DNA from: Streptomyces sp. 840.1
GTDB taxonomy: Bacteria > Actinomycetota > Actinomycetes > Streptomycetales > Streptomycetaceae
Reading direction: 5' to 3'
Assembly: GCF_003751445.1 (NCBI RefSeq)
Contig: NZ_RJUU01000001.1
Span: 4,841,001-4,905,000, forward strand
DNA length: 64,000 nt
Shown here: positions 54,007 through 62,123 of the stretch, piece by piece
Layout of the letters: the number at the start of each line of letters is the position of its first letter
Position numbering within the stretch: position 1 is the first letter of the stretch
Notes under the pieces: model-generated
Databases searched by the model: none
What the model was told of the DNA's origin: nothing
Seen by the model: only the letters and a program-made list of their open reading frames with translations
Program-made: the position numbers and the translations under genes

Positions 54007-54483
54007 ATGACCGAGACCCCACAGCGGAACCGGCCCGAGAACCCCGACACGGACTCGGGCACGCCTCTGACCAAGCGTGGCGGGGGAGACCCCGCCACCC
54101 GCGGTCGCACCACGATCGCGGACGGTGTGGTCGAGAAGATCGCCGGAATGGCGGCACGCGACGTGGAGGGCGTGCACGCGATGGGCAGCGGCCTCTCCCG
54201 CACCTTCGGCGCGGTGCGCGACCGGGTGCCCGGCGGCGGCAAGTCCGTCACCCGGGGCGTGAAGGCCGAGGTCGGTGAGTCGCAGACCGCCCTCGACCTG
54301 GAGATCGTCGTCGACTACGGCGTGTCGATCGCCGATGTCGCCCGTGACGTACGCGAGAACGTCGTCGCGGCGGTGGAGCGGATGACGGGTCTCGAAGTCG
54401 TCGAGGTCAACATCGCGGTGAGCGATGTGAAGCTGCCCGACGAGGACGACGACGACGATCAGCCCGAGCCACGTCTCCAGTAG
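54007..54483 (+). CDS. Asp23/Gls24 family envelope stress response protein
   Basis: A 158-residue cytoplasmic protein. A disordered N-terminus of about 35 residues leads to the Asp23 domain (TTIADGVVEKIAGMAARDVEG, ALDLEIVVDYGVSIADVARD, VERMTGLEVVEVNIAVSDV) and an acidic tail (LPDEDDDDDQPEP). Asp23 proteins gather at the membrane through AmaP-type anchors. GAAGGGAAG precedes ATG 54007. First gene of a five-gene operon. Confidence 0.92.
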   Translation: MTETPQRNRPENPDTDSGTPLTKRGGGDPATRGRTTIADGVVEKIAGMAARDVEGVHAMGSGLSRTFGAVRDRVPGGGKSVTRGVKAEVGESQTALDLEIVVDYGVSIADVARDVRENVVAAVERMTGLEVVEVNIAVSDVKLPDEDDDDDQPEPRLQ

Positions 54484-54515
54484 TCCTCCGGTCCGAGGTA
54501 GTTGAGGAGCGCACG

Positions 54516-54707
54516 ATGAGCATGGCTGTGGTCGGCATGGTGGCGGGCATGGCGCTCGGATTCGCCGGATATTTCGGCGGGTTCGGTGCCTTCCTGCTGG
54601 TGGCCGCGTTGGGGGCGATCGGCTTCATCGCCGGTCGCTTCCTGGACGGTGACCTGGAGCCCGGCGACTTCTTCCGGAGTCGCGAACGCGGCGACCGACG
54701 GCGGTGA
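54516..54707 (+). CDS. Small membrane protein of the Asp23 operon
   Basis: A 63-residue protein with two hydrophobic helices (VVGMVAGMALGFAGYFGGFG and FLLVAALGAIGFIAGRFLDG) and a charged tail (RSRERGDRRR). It resembles the small DUF2273-like proteins found in Asp23/amaP operons. TTGAGGAGCG precedes the start. It overlaps the next gene by GTGA and is probably a membrane partner of the Asp23 proteins. Confidence 0.85.
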   Translation: MSMAVVGMVAGMALGFAGYFGGFGAFLLVAALGAIGFIAGRFLDGDLEPGDFFRSRERGDRRR

Positions 54708-55066
54708 CGGCCGTGTCGGGGGCGAGCGGCCCGGTCGCCGCCGCGGAACGGGGAGAGACCCGGATCGCCGACCGGGTGGTCGCGAAGATCGCCGCCCAGG
54801 CGGCGAAGGAGGCCGTCGACGAGCCGGCCGAGGAGGGCGCGTCGCCGCGCGCCACGGTCACGGTGCACCGTGACACGGCCCGGGTGCGGGTGAGCCTCGA
54901 GCTCGGGTATCCCAGCGACATCGGCCGTCAGTGCGGCGCGGTGCGTCAGCGGGTCGCGATGCGGGTAAAGGCGTTGGCGGGGATGGAGGTGCCCGAAGTG
55001 GCCGTACAGGTCGAGCGCCTGCACCCCACAGGAGCGAGCCTCGCGGCGCAGGGGAGGATCCGATGA
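54704..55066 (+). CDS. Second Asp23/Gls24 family protein
   Basis: A 120-residue Asp23-like protein (TRIADRVVAKIAAQAAKEAVDE, ATVTVHRDTARVRVSLELGY, VKALAGMEVPEVAVQVERLH). It lacks the acidic tail of the first paralogue and is basic. GTG start overlapping the previous stop, and its stop overlaps the next ATG. Likely forms mixed complexes with the first Asp23 protein. Confidence 0.88.
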   Translation: MTAVSGASGPVAAAERGETRIADRVVAKIAAQAAKEAVDEPAEEGASPRATVTVHRDTARVRVSLELGYPSDIGRQCGAVRQRVAMRVKALAGMEVPEVAVQVERLHPTGASLAAQGRIR

Positions 55067-55749
55067 CCGAGCCCCAGAACCCGGAACACAGCACACAGCG
55101 CCTGCCCACGGTCGAGCCGGTGGAGCGCGGCGACGTACTCGAACTGGACCAGTCGGCGTCGTCCGCCGCCTACGACCCGGTCCCCGACAAGGAGCGGGGC
55201 GAGGGCGGCGGCGGGCGCTTCTGGTCGGCCCGCCGCGTTCCGGCGGGCATCCTCGCCCTGGTGGTACTCGGCGGCTCCGGGCTCCTGCTGTACGACGTGG
55301 CGGCGGTCCGGGCCGGGCACCCGGCGATGCAGTGGCGCCGCACGCTCGCCGACGAGCTGGCGCGGCGGCCGCTGGACGACGTCTGGGTGCTGACCGGTGC
55401 GGCGGTCGCGGCCGCGGCCGGCCTGTGGCTGCTCGTCCTCGCGCTCACGCCCGGACTCCGCGACCTGCTGCCGATGCGCCGCGACCGCCCGGATGTCCGG
55501 GCCGCGCTCGCCCGGACAGCGGCCGCGACGGTCCTGCGCGACCGGGCCGTCGAGGTGTCGGGCGTGCAGTCGGTCCGGGTCCGGATGGGCCGGAGGAAGG
55601 TGGGGGTGCGGGCCGTCTCGCACTTCCGTGAACTCGACGACGTACGGGCCGACCTGGACACCGCGCTCTCCACGGGGATCGGGGAACTCGGACTGTCCAG
55701 GCCGCCGCGCCTGTCCGTCCATGTCCGCCGTCCGGCGAAGAAGGGGTGA
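55063..55749 (+). CDS. DUF6286 domain-containing membrane protein
   Basis: A 228-residue protein with two transmembrane helices (AGILALVVLGGSGLLLYDVA and AVAAAAGLWLLVLALTPGLR). The N-terminal 45 residues are acidic and disordered. The C-terminal cytoplasmic domain of about 75 residues has a strand-helix pattern (GVQSVRVRMGRRKVGVRAVS) similar to an Asp23 or AmaP core. The spacer between helices contains many charged residues. It is embedded in the Asp23 operon by 4-base overlaps on both sides. Confidence 0.85.
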   Translation: MTEPQNPEHSTQRLPTVEPVERGDVLELDQSASSAAYDPVPDKERGEGGGGRFWSARRVPAGILALVVLGGSGLLLYDVAAVRAGHPAMQWRRTLADELARRPLDDVWVLTGAAVAAAAGLWLLVLALTPGLRDLLPMRRDRPDVRAALARTAAATVLRDRAVEVSGVQSVRVRMGRRKVGVRAVSHFRELDDVRADLDTALSTGIGELGLSRPPRLSVHVRRPAKKG

Positions 55750-56333
55750 GCGGCATGATCGGGACCGTCAACCGGGTACTCCTCGGCCTCGCCGGACTGG
55801 TGCTGGTCTGTGTGGGCGGCGGAGTGCTGGCCGCCGCCACCGGGCTCTCCGTCCCGTCCTGGTGGCCCTGGTCCGGCAAGAACGACGTACTGCTCAGCGA
55901 GGCCGACCGGGAGCGCTGGCGCTCGGACGGCTGGTGGTGGCCGACGGTGATCGCGGTCCTCGCCGTCATCGTCGTGCTCGCCCTGTGGTGGCTGCTGGCC
56001 CAGCTGCGCCGGGCCCGGCTCTCCGAAGTGCTGGTGGACAGCGGCGACGGCGAGGGCGCCCTGCTGCGCGGGCGGGCCCTGGAAGGTGTGCTCGCCGCGG
56101 AGGCGGGCGGCCTGGACGGTGTGGCCCGCGCCCAGGTCGTACTGACCGGGAAGCGCAGCGCACCGCAGGCCAGGATCCGGCTGCTGATGGAGCCGCACGC
56201 GGCGCCGGACGAGGCGCTGGGCCGGCTGTCCGACGAGGCGCTGGCCCATGCCAGGGACTCCGCGGGGCTGGCCCGGCTCCCCGCCGAGGTGCGGCTGCGG
56301 GCGGTCAAGCACCGCGCGGCGCGGGTGAGCTGA
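55746..56333 (+). CDS. amaP: AmaP-like alkaline shock response membrane anchor
   Basis: A 195-residue protein with two transmembrane helices (LLGLAGLVLVCVGGGVLAAA and VIAVLAVIVVLALWWLLAQL) separated by a short Trp-rich outer loop (WWPWSGKND). The cytoplasmic C-terminal domain is the AmaP-type part that recruits Asp23 to the membrane. The start is GTG 55746 with ATG 55755 as an alternative. Last gene of the operon, followed by a strong terminator. Confidence 0.85.
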   Translation: MSGMIGTVNRVLLGLAGLVLVCVGGGVLAAATGLSVPSWWPWSGKNDVLLSEADRERWRSDGWWWPTVIAVLAVIVVLALWWLLAQLRRARLSEVLVDSGDGEGALLRGRALEGVLAAEAGGLDGVARAQVVLTGKRSAPQARIRLLMEPHAAPDEALGRLSDEALAHARDSAGLARLPAEVRLRAVKHRAARVS

Positions 56334-56357
56334 CGGGCGGCAGGAAGCAGGAACCCG

Positions 56358-56392
56358 AGGGCGGGCCGGAGACGAGGTCTCCGGCCCGCCCT
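56358..56392. terminator. Bidirectional terminator, 16-bp perfect stem
   Basis: AGGGCGGGCCGGAGAC and its exact complement with a GAG loop lie between the convergent AmaP-like and SDR genes, 24 and 43 bases from their stops. Confidence 0.9.
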
Positions 56393-56435
56393 GCGCGTGT
56401 CCGCGCCGTGTCTGCCACCCGTCCGGCCGTACGGG

Positions 56436-57191
56436 TCAGAAACCGTGCCGGGAGCCGCCGTCGACCGGGACCATGATGCCGGTCAGATACGAGGCGGCGG
56501 GCGAGAGCAGGAAGGCCGCCGTCCGGCCGAACTCCTGCGGGGTGCCGTAGCGGCGCAGCGGGATGTTGGCCTCGTTGGCCGTGCGCGAGGCCTCGGCGTT
56601 GCCCGAGAGCGCGTCCAGTTCACGGACCCGGTCCGTGTCGATCCGGGCCGGCAGCACGCCCACGACCCGGATGCCGCGCGGGCCCAGCTCGTTGGCCAGC
56701 GACTTGGCGAACCCGGCGAGGCCGGGGCGCAGGCCGTTGGAGATGGTCAGCCCGCCGATCGGCTCGTGGACGGAGCCGGAGAGCACGAAGCCGATGACCC
56801 CGCCGTCGCCCAGCGCCGCGGCGGCCGCACGGGCGAGGCGCACCGCGCCGAGGAAGACCGACTCGAAGGCCGACTGCCACTGCTCGTCGGTGTTGTCCGC
56901 TGCCGAGCCGGGCGCCGGACCGCCGACGCTGATGAGGATGCCGTCGAGCCGGCCGAACCCCTCCTGCGCGGCGTCCACCAGCCGCTGCGCCACGGACGGG
57001 TCCGCGTTGTCGGCGGCGAGCCCGACGGCGTCCGGGCCCAGGTCGTCGGCGGCGGCCCGGACGCTCGATTCGTCCCGGCCGGTGATGATGACCTTCGCGC
57101 CGTCGTCCACCAGCGCCTGCGCCGTGGCGTTGCCGAGCCCCCGGGTCGCCCCGGTGACGATGTACACACGGTCCTTCAGTCCAAGATCCAT
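56436..57191 (-). CDS. Short-chain dehydrogenase/reductase lacking the YxxxK pair
   Basis: A 251-residue Rossmann protein with the cofactor motif VTGATRGLGNATAQAL and the Arg after the second strand (ITGRDES), suggesting NADP. The usual NNAG is replaced by SVGGP. Where YxxxK is expected the sequence reads TISNGLRPGLAGFAK, with Ser/Asn and Arg in place of Tyr and Lys; the catalytic Ser of SGSVHEP may remain. The C-terminus TGIMVPVDGGSRHG is normal. It may be a variant enzyme or a non-catalytic cofactor-binding protein. It is 4 bases downstream of the GH15 gene. Confidence 0.85.
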   Translation of the reverse strand: MDLGLKDRVYIVTGATRGLGNATAQALVDDGAKVIITGRDESSVRAAADDLGPDAVGLAADNADPSVAQRLVDAAQEGFGRLDGILISVGGPAPGSAADNTDEQWQSAFESVFLGAVRLARAAAAALGDGGVIGFVLSGSVHEPIGGLTISNGLRPGLAGFAKSLANELGPRGIRVVGVLPARIDTDRVRELDALSGNAEASRTANEANIPLRRYGTPQEFGRTAAFLLSPAASYLTGIMVPVDGGSRHGF

Positions 57192-57195
57192 GGCT

Positions 57196-59007
57196 CTATC
57201 CTGCCGCCTCGCCCGCGGCCGTGTCCTCGGGGGGCAGCCCCTCGGCCAGCGCGACGGCCGTCCCCACCAGGCCGATGTGGCTGAAGGCCTGCGGGAAGTT
57301 GCCGAGCTGGCGCATGGCGGCGGTGTCGTACTCCTCGGCGAGCAGCCCCACGTCGTTGCGGAGCGTCAGCAGATGCTCGAAGAGTTCGGTGGCCTCCTCG
57401 GTGCGCCCCGTCATCCGCAGCGCGTCCGCCAGCCAGAACGAGCAGGCCAGGAAGGCGCCCTCGCCGCCCGGCAGGCCGTCGATCGAGGCGCCGTCGGTGC
57501 TGTAGCGGCGCACCAGCCCGTCGCTGCCCAGCTCGGCGCGGACCGCGTCCACCGTGCCGACGAGCCGAGGGTCGTCGGGCGGCAGGAAGCCGGTCCTGGC
57601 GATCAGCAGGGTCGAGGCGTCCAGGTCCCGCGATCCGTAGGACTGGGTGAAGGTGTTGCGCACCGGGTCGTACCCCTTCTCGCAGACCTCCCGGTGCACG
57701 GCGTCCCGCATCGCTCGCCAGCGGTCGGCGTCGCCGGTCAGCGACGGGTCTTCCTCCAGGCTGCGCACGGCCCGGTCGGCCGCCACCCAGGCCATCACCT
57801 TGGAGTGCACGAAGTGGCGGCGCTGGCCGCGGATCTCCCACAGACCCTCGTCCGGCTCGCGCCAGGTGGACTCCAGGAAGCCGAGCAGGCTGAGCTGGAG
57901 GTTCCAGGCGTGCGGCTTGTCGCCCAGTCCCGCGTCCCGGGCCAGCCGGAGCGAGTCGATGACCTCCCCGTACACGTCGAGCTGGCGCTGGCGCACCGCG
58001 GCGTTGCCGATCCGGACCGGGGCGGAGTTCTCGTAGCCGCGCAGCCACGGCAGCTCCGACTCGGGCAGTCTGCGCTCGCCCGCGAGCCCGTACATGATCT
58101 GCAGGTCGGCGGGGTCCCCGGCGACGGCGCGCAGCAGCCAGTCCCGCCAGGCGCCCGCCTCTTCCAGATAGCCGGCCGAGATCAGGGCGCCGAGGGTGAG
58201 CGTGGAGTCCCGCAGCCAGCAGAAGCGGTAGTCCCAGTTCCGTACGCCGCCGATCTCCTCGGGCAGCGAGGTGGTGGGAGCCGCCACGATGCCGCCGGTC
58301 GGGCCGAAGGTGAGCGCCTTCAGGGTGATCAGGGAGCGGATCACGGCCTCCCGGTAGGGCCCCTGGTACTTGCAGCGCGCCGACCAGGTGGCCCAGTCGG
58401 TCAGGGTGTTGTCCAGAGCCTCGAACGGATCGACCAGATCGGGGCGGGGCGAGTGCGAGGGATGCCAGGTCAGCACGAACGCCACCCGCTCCCCGGCGGA
58501 GACGCTGAAGGAGGAGCAGGTGGAGAACTGCTGGCCCCAGGTCTTGACCGGCGGCTCGCTGCGCAGCCAGGCGGAGTCGGGCCCGGCGACCGCCACCCGG
58601 TGGCCCTGCGAGCGGCGCACCCAGGGCACCACCGAGCCGAAGTCGAAGCGCAGCCGGAGCACCGAGGTCATGTCGACGGTGCCGCTGACCCCCTCGACGA
58701 TCCGCATCACATCGGGTGACTCGTCGCGCTGCGGCATGAAGTCGATGACCTTGACCGTGCCGGTGCGGGTCTCCCAGAACGTCTCCAGTACGAGGGAGTC
58801 ACCGGCGTAGGCCCGCCGGGTACAGGTGTCCGCTCCCTGCGGCGCGATGCGCCAGTGGCCGTTGTCCTCGTCACCGAGCAGGGCCGCGAAGCAGGCGCCC
58901 GAGTCGAAGCGGGGCAGGCAGAGCCAGTCGACAGAACCGTTCTTTCCGACCAGGGCGGCTGTCTGGAGATCGCCGATGAGGGCGTAGTCCTCGATGAGTG
59001 GTGTCAC
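57196..59007 (-). CDS. Glycoside hydrolase family 15 protein (glucoamylase/trehalase-like)
   Basis: A 603-residue cytoplasmic GH15 enzyme. Its beta-rich N-terminal domain starts IEDYALIGDLQTAALVGKNG, and the (alpha/alpha)6 barrel includes PTTSLPEEIGGVRNWDYRFC with the catalytic acid region, CWLRDSTLTLGA and, towards the end, GLLAEEYDTAAMRQLGN containing the base Glu. Actinobacterial members often hydrolyse trehalose, so glucoamylase, trehalase or another alpha-glucosidic activity are all possible. GTG start. Transcribed with the SDR gene. Confidence 0.92.
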   Translation of the reverse strand: MTPLIEDYALIGDLQTAALVGKNGSVDWLCLPRFDSGACFAALLGDEDNGHWRIAPQGADTCTRRAYAGDSLVLETFWETRTGTVKVIDFMPQRDESPDVMRIVEGVSGTVDMTSVLRLRFDFGSVVPWVRRSQGHRVAVAGPDSAWLRSEPPVKTWGQQFSTCSSFSVSAGERVAFVLTWHPSHSPRPDLVDPFEALDNTLTDWATWSARCKYQGPYREAVIRSLITLKALTFGPTGGIVAAPTTSLPEEIGGVRNWDYRFCWLRDSTLTLGALISAGYLEEAGAWRDWLLRAVAGDPADLQIMYGLAGERRLPESELPWLRGYENSAPVRIGNAAVRQRQLDVYGEVIDSLRLARDAGLGDKPHAWNLQLSLLGFLESTWREPDEGLWEIRGQRRHFVHSKVMAWVAADRAVRSLEEDPSLTGDADRWRAMRDAVHREVCEKGYDPVRNTFTQSYGSRDLDASTLLIARTGFLPPDDPRLVGTVDAVRAELGSDGLVRRYSTDGASIDGLPGGEGAFLACSFWLADALRMTGRTEEATELFEHLLTLRNDVGLLAEEYDTAAMRQLGNFPQAFSHIGLVGTAVALAEGLPPEDTAAGEAAG

Positions 59008-59121
59008 GTTCTGGCGTGTTCCCGAACATGGCCCCGGCTAAGCAGCCGTTGTGCGACGTGAGGCGGGAGTCACCCCGCCGGACGACGGCCCCGGTACGGG
59101 CCGACACCGGCCGACACCTCG

Positions 59122-59937
59122 TCAGGCCTTCGCGGGCTCGGGCTTCCCGGGCTCCGCCGCGGTGTCCTGCGCTTCGGCCGCCTCGGCGGCGGCCGCCACC
59201 AGGTCGCGCTTCTCGCGGCGGGCCAGCACCACGTAGCCGACCGGCACCCCGCCGGCGAAGAGCCACCACTGGACGGCGTAGGCCATGTGCGGGCCGATGG
59301 AGCTGTCGTCGGGGGCCTCGATCAGCTCCGGCCTGTCGCCGGAGGGCACCGGTCCGGTCTGCTCCAGGTAGCCGCCGAGCACCGGCCGGGAGAGCAGCTT
59401 GGCCTGCTGGGCGCTGTTGATCAGCATCACCTGGCGGTCCGGCAGGTCGGAGAGGTCCTTGATGCCGCTGGCGCCGGTCGTCTCGTCGGCCTTGAGCCGG
59501 CCGGTGACCGTCACCTCGCCCTTGGGGGCGTCCGGTACGTCGGGGAAGGCGTGCTGGTCGTCGGCGGTGGGGATCCAGCCCCGGTTGATCATGACGGTGC
59601 CGCCGCCCTTGAGGTCGAACGGGACCAGCACGTGGAAGCCGATGCTGCCGTCGGTGGACGTCCTGCGCCGTACCACGACCTCGTGCTTCTCGTCGTACGT
59701 CCCGGTGGCCTTCACCGCACGCCAGTAGTCGGAGCGCGGAACGACGTGGCCGGGGGAGGTGAGCGCGGCGACCGGGACCGGCTTCGCCTTGAGGTTGTGC
59801 GAGATCAGGGCGTTCTGCGCGACCTTGTGCTCATGCCGGTGCAGCTGCCAGAAGCCCAGCTCGATCATCGTGGGGATCATGACGAGGGCGAGGAGGGCGA
59901 GGATCAGCCACTGCCGGGTCAACAGGAAGCGGTACAC
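59122..59937 (-). CDS. SURF1 family protein (cytochrome oxidase assembly)
   Basis: A 271-residue membrane protein needed for heme-copper oxidase assembly. The N-terminal helix is WLILALLALVMIPTMIELGF followed by WQLHRHEHKVAQN, and the C-terminal helix is YAVQWWLFAGGVPVGYVVLA. The periplasmic-side loop contains SDYWRAVKATGTYD and the conserved INRGWIPT. GTG 59937 (MYRFLLTRQW) is preferred; ATG 59961 is possible. The C-terminal Ala/Glu-rich tail is variable. Confidence 0.92.
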   Translation of the reverse strand: MYRFLLTRQWLILALLALVMIPTMIELGFWQLHRHEHKVAQNALISHNLKAKPVPVAALTSPGHVVPRSDYWRAVKATGTYDEKHEVVVRRRTSTDGSIGFHVLVPFDLKGGGTVMINRGWIPTADDQHAFPDVPDAPKGEVTVTGRLKADETTGASGIKDLSDLPDRQVMLINSAQQAKLLSRPVLGGYLEQTGPVPSGDRPELIEAPDDSSIGPHMAYAVQWWLFAGGVPVGYVVLARREKRDLVAAAAEAAEAQDTAAEPGKPEPAKA

Positions 59938-60008
59938 CCCATGACGGTACAACCGTGGCATGGGGTGCATCGCGCAGGGGGTGGGGGAAGGGGTGCGGCG
60001 CCCGGTGC

Positions 60009-60242
60009 TCAGACTTTGTCGATGATGCCCACCTTCCCCTCCGCGCGGGCGCAGTGGCCGCCGCAGAACCAGTGCCCGTCGACCTCGACCCCCTGGCCGA
60101 TGACCTGGACCCGGCAGTGCTCACAGATCGGCGCCATCCGGTGGATGGCGCAGGAGAAGCAGTCGAAGACGTGCACCGCGCCCTGCGCGTGCACCTCGAA
60201 GGACATCCCGTAGTCGTTTCCGCATACCTCGCAACGTGCCAT
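60009..60242 (-). CDS. Small cysteine-rich, probably zinc-binding protein
   Basis: A 77-residue protein with CEVC, CFSCAIH, CEHC and CGGHC pairs that could form two zinc fingers or a knuckle. No membrane segment. It recalls actinobacterial proteins with a treble-clef style but I cannot name a family. It lies 71 bases upstream of SURF1 and 64 bases downstream of an exonuclease gene, all on the same strand. Its function is unknown. Confidence 0.8.
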   Translation of the reverse strand: MARCEVCGNDYGMSFEVHAQGAVHVFDCFSCAIHRMAPICEHCRVQVIGQGVEVDGHWFCGGHCARAEGKVGIIDKV

Positions 60243-60306
60243 GCGCCACAGGGTGGGACGCGAGAGCGCCGGCGGGCGAGCGGTGGGCGGGCGAGTCGCC
60301 CCCGGT

Positions 60307-61308
60307 TCACTCCGATGACGGCGCGGCCGGGGAGCCCTTCGGCGCGGCGGCCACGTCCCGCAGGAGATGGGTGAACGCGCTCTCCTCCAGGATCGGGGTG
60401 CCGAACGACTTGGCCTTCACCGTCTTCGACGTCGCCGCGTCCGGATCGTTGGTGACGAGCAGGCTGGTCAGCCGGGAGACGCTGGTCGCCACATGCAGCC
60501 CGGCCTCCACCGCCCGGTCCTCCAGCAGCTCGCGGTCGATCGAGGTGTCCCCGGAGAACGCCACCCGCATGCCCTGCATGAGGGGTTTGTCCTTCTCGTA
60601 CCGTCCCGGGTTGGGGTACGGGCAGGCCGGGCGCCTGCGCGCGGGACGCCAGCTCGCCTGGCCGCCGCCGTACGGGGCCTGGCGGCCGATCCGGGGAGTG
60701 ACGGGGGAGTCCGACCACTCGGTCAGCGGCCGGCACTCCAGCAGCGGCAGCCGGAGCCCGCCGCCGGCCGCCGCGTGCAGGCTCGGGCGGAAGGCCTCGG
60801 CCAGCACCCGGGCGTCGTCGAGCGCGTGGTGCGCGTGCTGCTGCACGACGCCGAAGTGCGCGGCCAGCGACTCCAGCTTGTGGTTGGGCAGCGGCAGCCG
60901 CAGCTCCTTGGAGAGCGCGATGGTGCACAGCCGCTGCTGGACCGGGGCGATCACCGAGGCGCGCGCGTACTCCCGGGCCAGCATCGACCAGTCGAAGGCG
61001 GCGTTGTGCGCGACCAGGACACGTCCGGCGAGCCGTTCGGAGAGCTGGGCGGCGATCTCGGGGAAGAGCGGGGCGCCTTCGAGCACGTCACTGGTCAGCC
61101 CGTGGATCCATACGGGGCCGGGGTCGCGCTGCGGGTTGACCAGGGTGTACCAGTGGTCCTCGACGTTGCCCTGCGCGTCCAGGCGGTAGACGGCGGCGGA
61201 GATTATCCGGTCGTCCCGTGCGAGGCCGGTGGTCTCCACGTCGACGACCGCGTACCCCTGCGGGTAGGCGGTCGGCCACGGTGCTGCGGTCTGGCGGTCG
61301 TCGAGCAT
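60307..61308 (-). CDS. DEDDh 3'-5' exonuclease with a C-terminal BRCT domain
   Basis: A 333-residue nuclease similar to the DNA polymerase III epsilon-type group. Exo I is AVVDVETTG, Exo II VLVAHNAAFDWSML, and Exo III HHALDDARVLAEAF with the DEDDh His. A linker of about 60 residues leads to a BRCT domain (GMRVAFSGDTSIDRELLEDR, HVATSVSRLTSLLVTNDPDA). BRCT domains bind phosphopeptides or DNA in repair. ATG 61308 is favoured; GTG 61314 is possible. It probably acts in DNA repair or RNA trimming. Confidence 0.92.
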   Translation of the reverse strand: MLDDRQTAAPWPTAYPQGYAVVDVETTGLARDDRIISAAVYRLDAQGNVEDHWYTLVNPQRDPGPVWIHGLTSDVLEGAPLFPEIAAQLSERLAGRVLVAHNAAFDWSMLAREYARASVIAPVQQRLCTIALSKELRLPLPNHKLESLAAHFGVVQQHAHHALDDARVLAEAFRPSLHAAAGGGLRLPLLECRPLTEWSDSPVTPRIGRQAPYGGGQASWRPARRRPACPYPNPGRYEKDKPLMQGMRVAFSGDTSIDRELLEDRAVEAGLHVATSVSRLTSLLVTNDPDAATSKTVKAKSFGTPILEESAFTHLLRDVAAAPKGSPAAPSSE

Positions 61309-61354
61309 GGTCACAGAGAATACGGGCCACGACCGACAGTCCCCTATTCGGCCG

Positions 61355-61999
61355 TCACCCCCGGTCCCCGTCCGACGCGTCGCAACCCGCCAGGAGCCCG
61401 TCCACCAGCGCCCGCACGGAGCCGGCGAACAGCCGGTCCGGGTCGGCCGGCCGGGCCAGTGCACGGGCCAGTGCCGGATCGCCCCCGGCCGTCGACCCGC
61501 TCCACAGATCGCCCTCGCCGGGCGACTGGACGGGGGACCGCTCCCGGTTGCGCTCCACCAGCAGGAAGCCGACGGTGTGGATCTGCACCGCCCGCACCGC
61601 GGCCGCCGCCCGCGCGCCGCGCAGCCCGGCGGCGTGCACCTCGTGGACGAGCGCCTGCTGCGCCGGCAGGAACATCCGTTCCGTCAGCCCCCTTTCGTGG
61701 ACCATCGCGATCAGATGCGGCCGGGCGCGCAGTTCGCGGCGCAGCCCGCGGGCCACCGAGACGATCCGGGCGGCCGGGCCCCGTCCGCTGGGGCGCAGGG
61801 TGCCCATCTCCTGCACGGTGCGCTCGACGAGGGCGTCCAGCAGCGACTCGCGGTTGCCGACGTGCCAGTAGATCGAGGTGACGGCGGTGCCCAGTTCGGC
61901 GGCCAGCTTGCGCATGGTGAGGGTCTGCGGACCGTGCTGCCGCACCAGTGCGGCGGCGGCCACCAGGACCTCGTCGCGGGTCAGCGCCGATCGCGCCAC
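61355..61999 (-). CDS. TetR/AcrR family transcriptional regulator
   Basis: A 214-residue repressor. The helix-turn-helix domain is LTRDEVLVAAAALVRQHGPQ and MRKLAAELGTAVTSIYWHVG. The C-terminal ligand-binding domain is variable (for example RPHLIAMVHERGLTERMF). GTG start. It is divergent from the acetoacetate decarboxylase-like gene with a 124-base gap containing a palindrome, so it likely represses that operon and itself. Confidence 0.92.
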   Translation of the reverse strand: MARSALTRDEVLVAAAALVRQHGPQTLTMRKLAAELGTAVTSIYWHVGNRESLLDALVERTVQEMGTLRPSGRGPAARIVSVARGLRRELRARPHLIAMVHERGLTERMFLPAQQALVHEVHAAGLRGARAAAAVRAVQIHTVGFLLVERNRERSPVQSPGEGDLWSGSTAGGDPALARALARPADPDRLFAGSVRALVDGLLAGCDASDGDRG

Positions 62000-62059
62000 A
62001 GCTCCTCCAGTTCCAGAACTCCGTTACACGCACGGCTATTTACCCTTCATCGTCTCCGG

Positions 62060-62074
62060 TGTAACTGTGTTACA
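62060..62074. promoter_or_regulatory. Candidate TetR operator
   Basis: TGTAAC-TGT-GTTACA is a perfect 15-bp dyad, 50 bases before the decarboxylase-like start and 61 bases from the TetR start. A further half-site GTTACA is at 62023-62028. Binding is inferred from position and symmetry. Confidence 0.65.
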
Positions 62075-62123
62075 GGGCCCGGCGGAGAGCCGGGCCGCGG
62101 ACGAGAGAGAAGGGTGGCACCGC

